From contig KV419402.1 of the NCBI GenBank assembly GCA_001630475.1, positions 427,910 to 491,909 of the forward strand: DNA of 64,000 nucleotides, written 5' to 3'. The translations under genes and the position numbers were made by a program. The notes below the pieces were generated by a model. That model saw only the letters and a program-made list of their open reading frames with translations, searched no databases and was not told where the DNA came from. This document shows, in pieces, positions 63,101 through 64,000 of the stretch. Each line of letters starts with the position of its first letter. The first letter of the stretch is position 1. Source of the DNA: Sistotremastrum niveocremeum HHB9708 (lineage: Eukaryota > Basidiomycota > Agaricomycetes > Sistotremastrales > Sistotremastraceae).

Positions 63101-64000
63101 GTGCAGGCTCAAAAAAGAAGTCGTCAGATCGAAGAAGACTATTCCGGCAGTTCGGCAGAATACTGAGCCTCGGCTATACCCTGTATATCCCTCCGGAGAG
63201 TCTTGGGCTGTCTTGCTATGATTTCCCACGCTCCCACAAAAACAGTTGTCGCAAGTTTGGATTTGATCAAGCTGGCCATCACTGGTATGTCATCAAGCCG
63301 GTACCAAAGCACATGGACCAACAAGAATCGAGCAAGCATCCCCGCAAATGAATTCAGGCCCCCAATTTCAGGGTTTGACAATAAAGTTCCTGGATCGAGC
63401 ATCAGGAATTGATGCTCACGAGCCAAGGAGGAGGTTTAGTCAGGTATTGCAGAGCGAAATGCGTCATTTCTTTACCGTGCAAGTAGAAGGACTGAATGGC
63501 TCCTTGGAGGGTGCCGATACCCAGGAGTTGAGCTTGCCGGCGTGGAAGCAGAGTCGGAGCGAACGCCACTCCCCACGAAAGTGTGGGATTCTTGGGCGAG
63601 TCAAAGAAGAGGAAGATGCAGAGTCGGGCTTATGAAAGCATCGAAGAATCAGACATCAATCAGGTGTTACATTTGTTGGTACTGAAACGCGCGACAAATG
63701 CGCAAAATGAATCGAGTGTGTTGACTGAGGAGAGCCAAAGTCGTCGGTATGACCATTCAGAAATACAAATTTAGTGTTTTGATCCTGAGATCTCCTGGAT
63801 AGAGGTGGATCTGACGGCTATGGCGCAGGTGGCCTATCGCCGGGAGGGAGCCCATCATGATGCAGCGGGTGCCGTAGCACGCCGAGTGATTTCCGACAGT
63901 TCGTCTCTGAGACCGTCGTCCCTGGCTCCGCTAACGGAAGAAACTAGACGGGATGCGGATCAGATATGCATGAGTCAGTGGCCCAGGAGCTCGAGATGAC
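60118..64000. other. Right-end region without a supported gene
   Basis: Almost 4 kb. Small frames include MTRQAPVYSRSSAYTGSAVD (60228-60317, plus), which may be a first exon divergent from the acidic hypothetical, and a plus-strand frame at 60323-60574 in another phase. At 62.5-63.6 kb, minus-strand frames include hydrophobic stretches (FAGMLARFLLVHVLWYRL) suggesting membrane-protein exons, but they could not be joined. A plus-strand frame from 63805 runs off the window end. Confidence 0.35.

Noticed and set aside
62500-63640. Multipass membrane protein gene on the minus strand
   Set aside because: Hydrophobic stretches are present, but start, exon order and family signature could not be established.

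Overview
The window is fungal nuclear DNA, almost certainly from an agaricomycete basidiomycete. Genes are broken by many 45-85 bp GT-AG introns. A spermidine synthase is fused to saccharopine reductase, an arrangement known from basidiomycetes. There are three secreted aryl-alcohol-oxidase-like GMC oxidoreductases, as is common in wood- or litter-decaying Agaricomycetes. Exon structures were worked out by hand from splice signals, reading phase and family knowledge. No tRNA or rRNA gene was recognised.

Layout. 0.8-2.2 kb: a 2,3-dihydroxybenzoate-decarboxylase-like amidohydrolase with a hydrophobic N-terminus. 2.7-11.0 kb, the accessory block: four minus-strand genes for tiny secreted six-cysteine proteins (SSP1-4) in two groups (2.7-4.5 kb and 9.9-11.0 kb). 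They flank GMC oxidoreductase 1 and a fifth short secreted peptide that carries a GMC-like tail. 13.3-25.3 kb, housekeeping: SPE3-LYS9 fusion, a PRM10/ThrE-type membrane protein, phospholipase D, and the Pol III factor BRF1. 25.7-33.7 kb: GMC 2 and GMC 3 around a membrane protein with two Cys/His finger-like units and a PPxY motif. 35.2-39.4 kb: NUP84/NUP107 and methylthioadenosine phosphorylase (MTAP), divergently transcribed from a 154-bp spacer. 40.6-47.8 kb: repeat-rich DNA with a short non-autonomous LTR element (assembly gap in one LTR), a broken gag-like ORF and decayed tandem repeats. 47.8-60.1 kb: an FSP1/AMID-like FAD oxidoreductase, a Cys-rich-tailed membrane protein, an uncertain F-box-like fragment, a homeodomain factor, an F-box/LRR protein and an acidic hypothetical. 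60-64 kb: no gene I can support.

Most notable result. SSP1-4 look like an undescribed family. Their six cysteines follow C-x(6,7)-C-x-C-x(9)-C-x(8)-C-x(7)-C. All have three exons with introns at the same phases. In three members exon 2 is exactly 34 nt and exon 3 exactly 74 nt, although signal peptides and pro-regions are unrelated in sequence. All are too short and too split to appear as simple ORFs. Each has a TATA-like box about 38-67 bp upstream of the ATG, like the neighbouring GMC genes, which suggests inducible secreted products. Metabolically, the spermidine synthase half of the fusion makes methylthioadenosine, which the MTAP encoded 22 kb away recycles.
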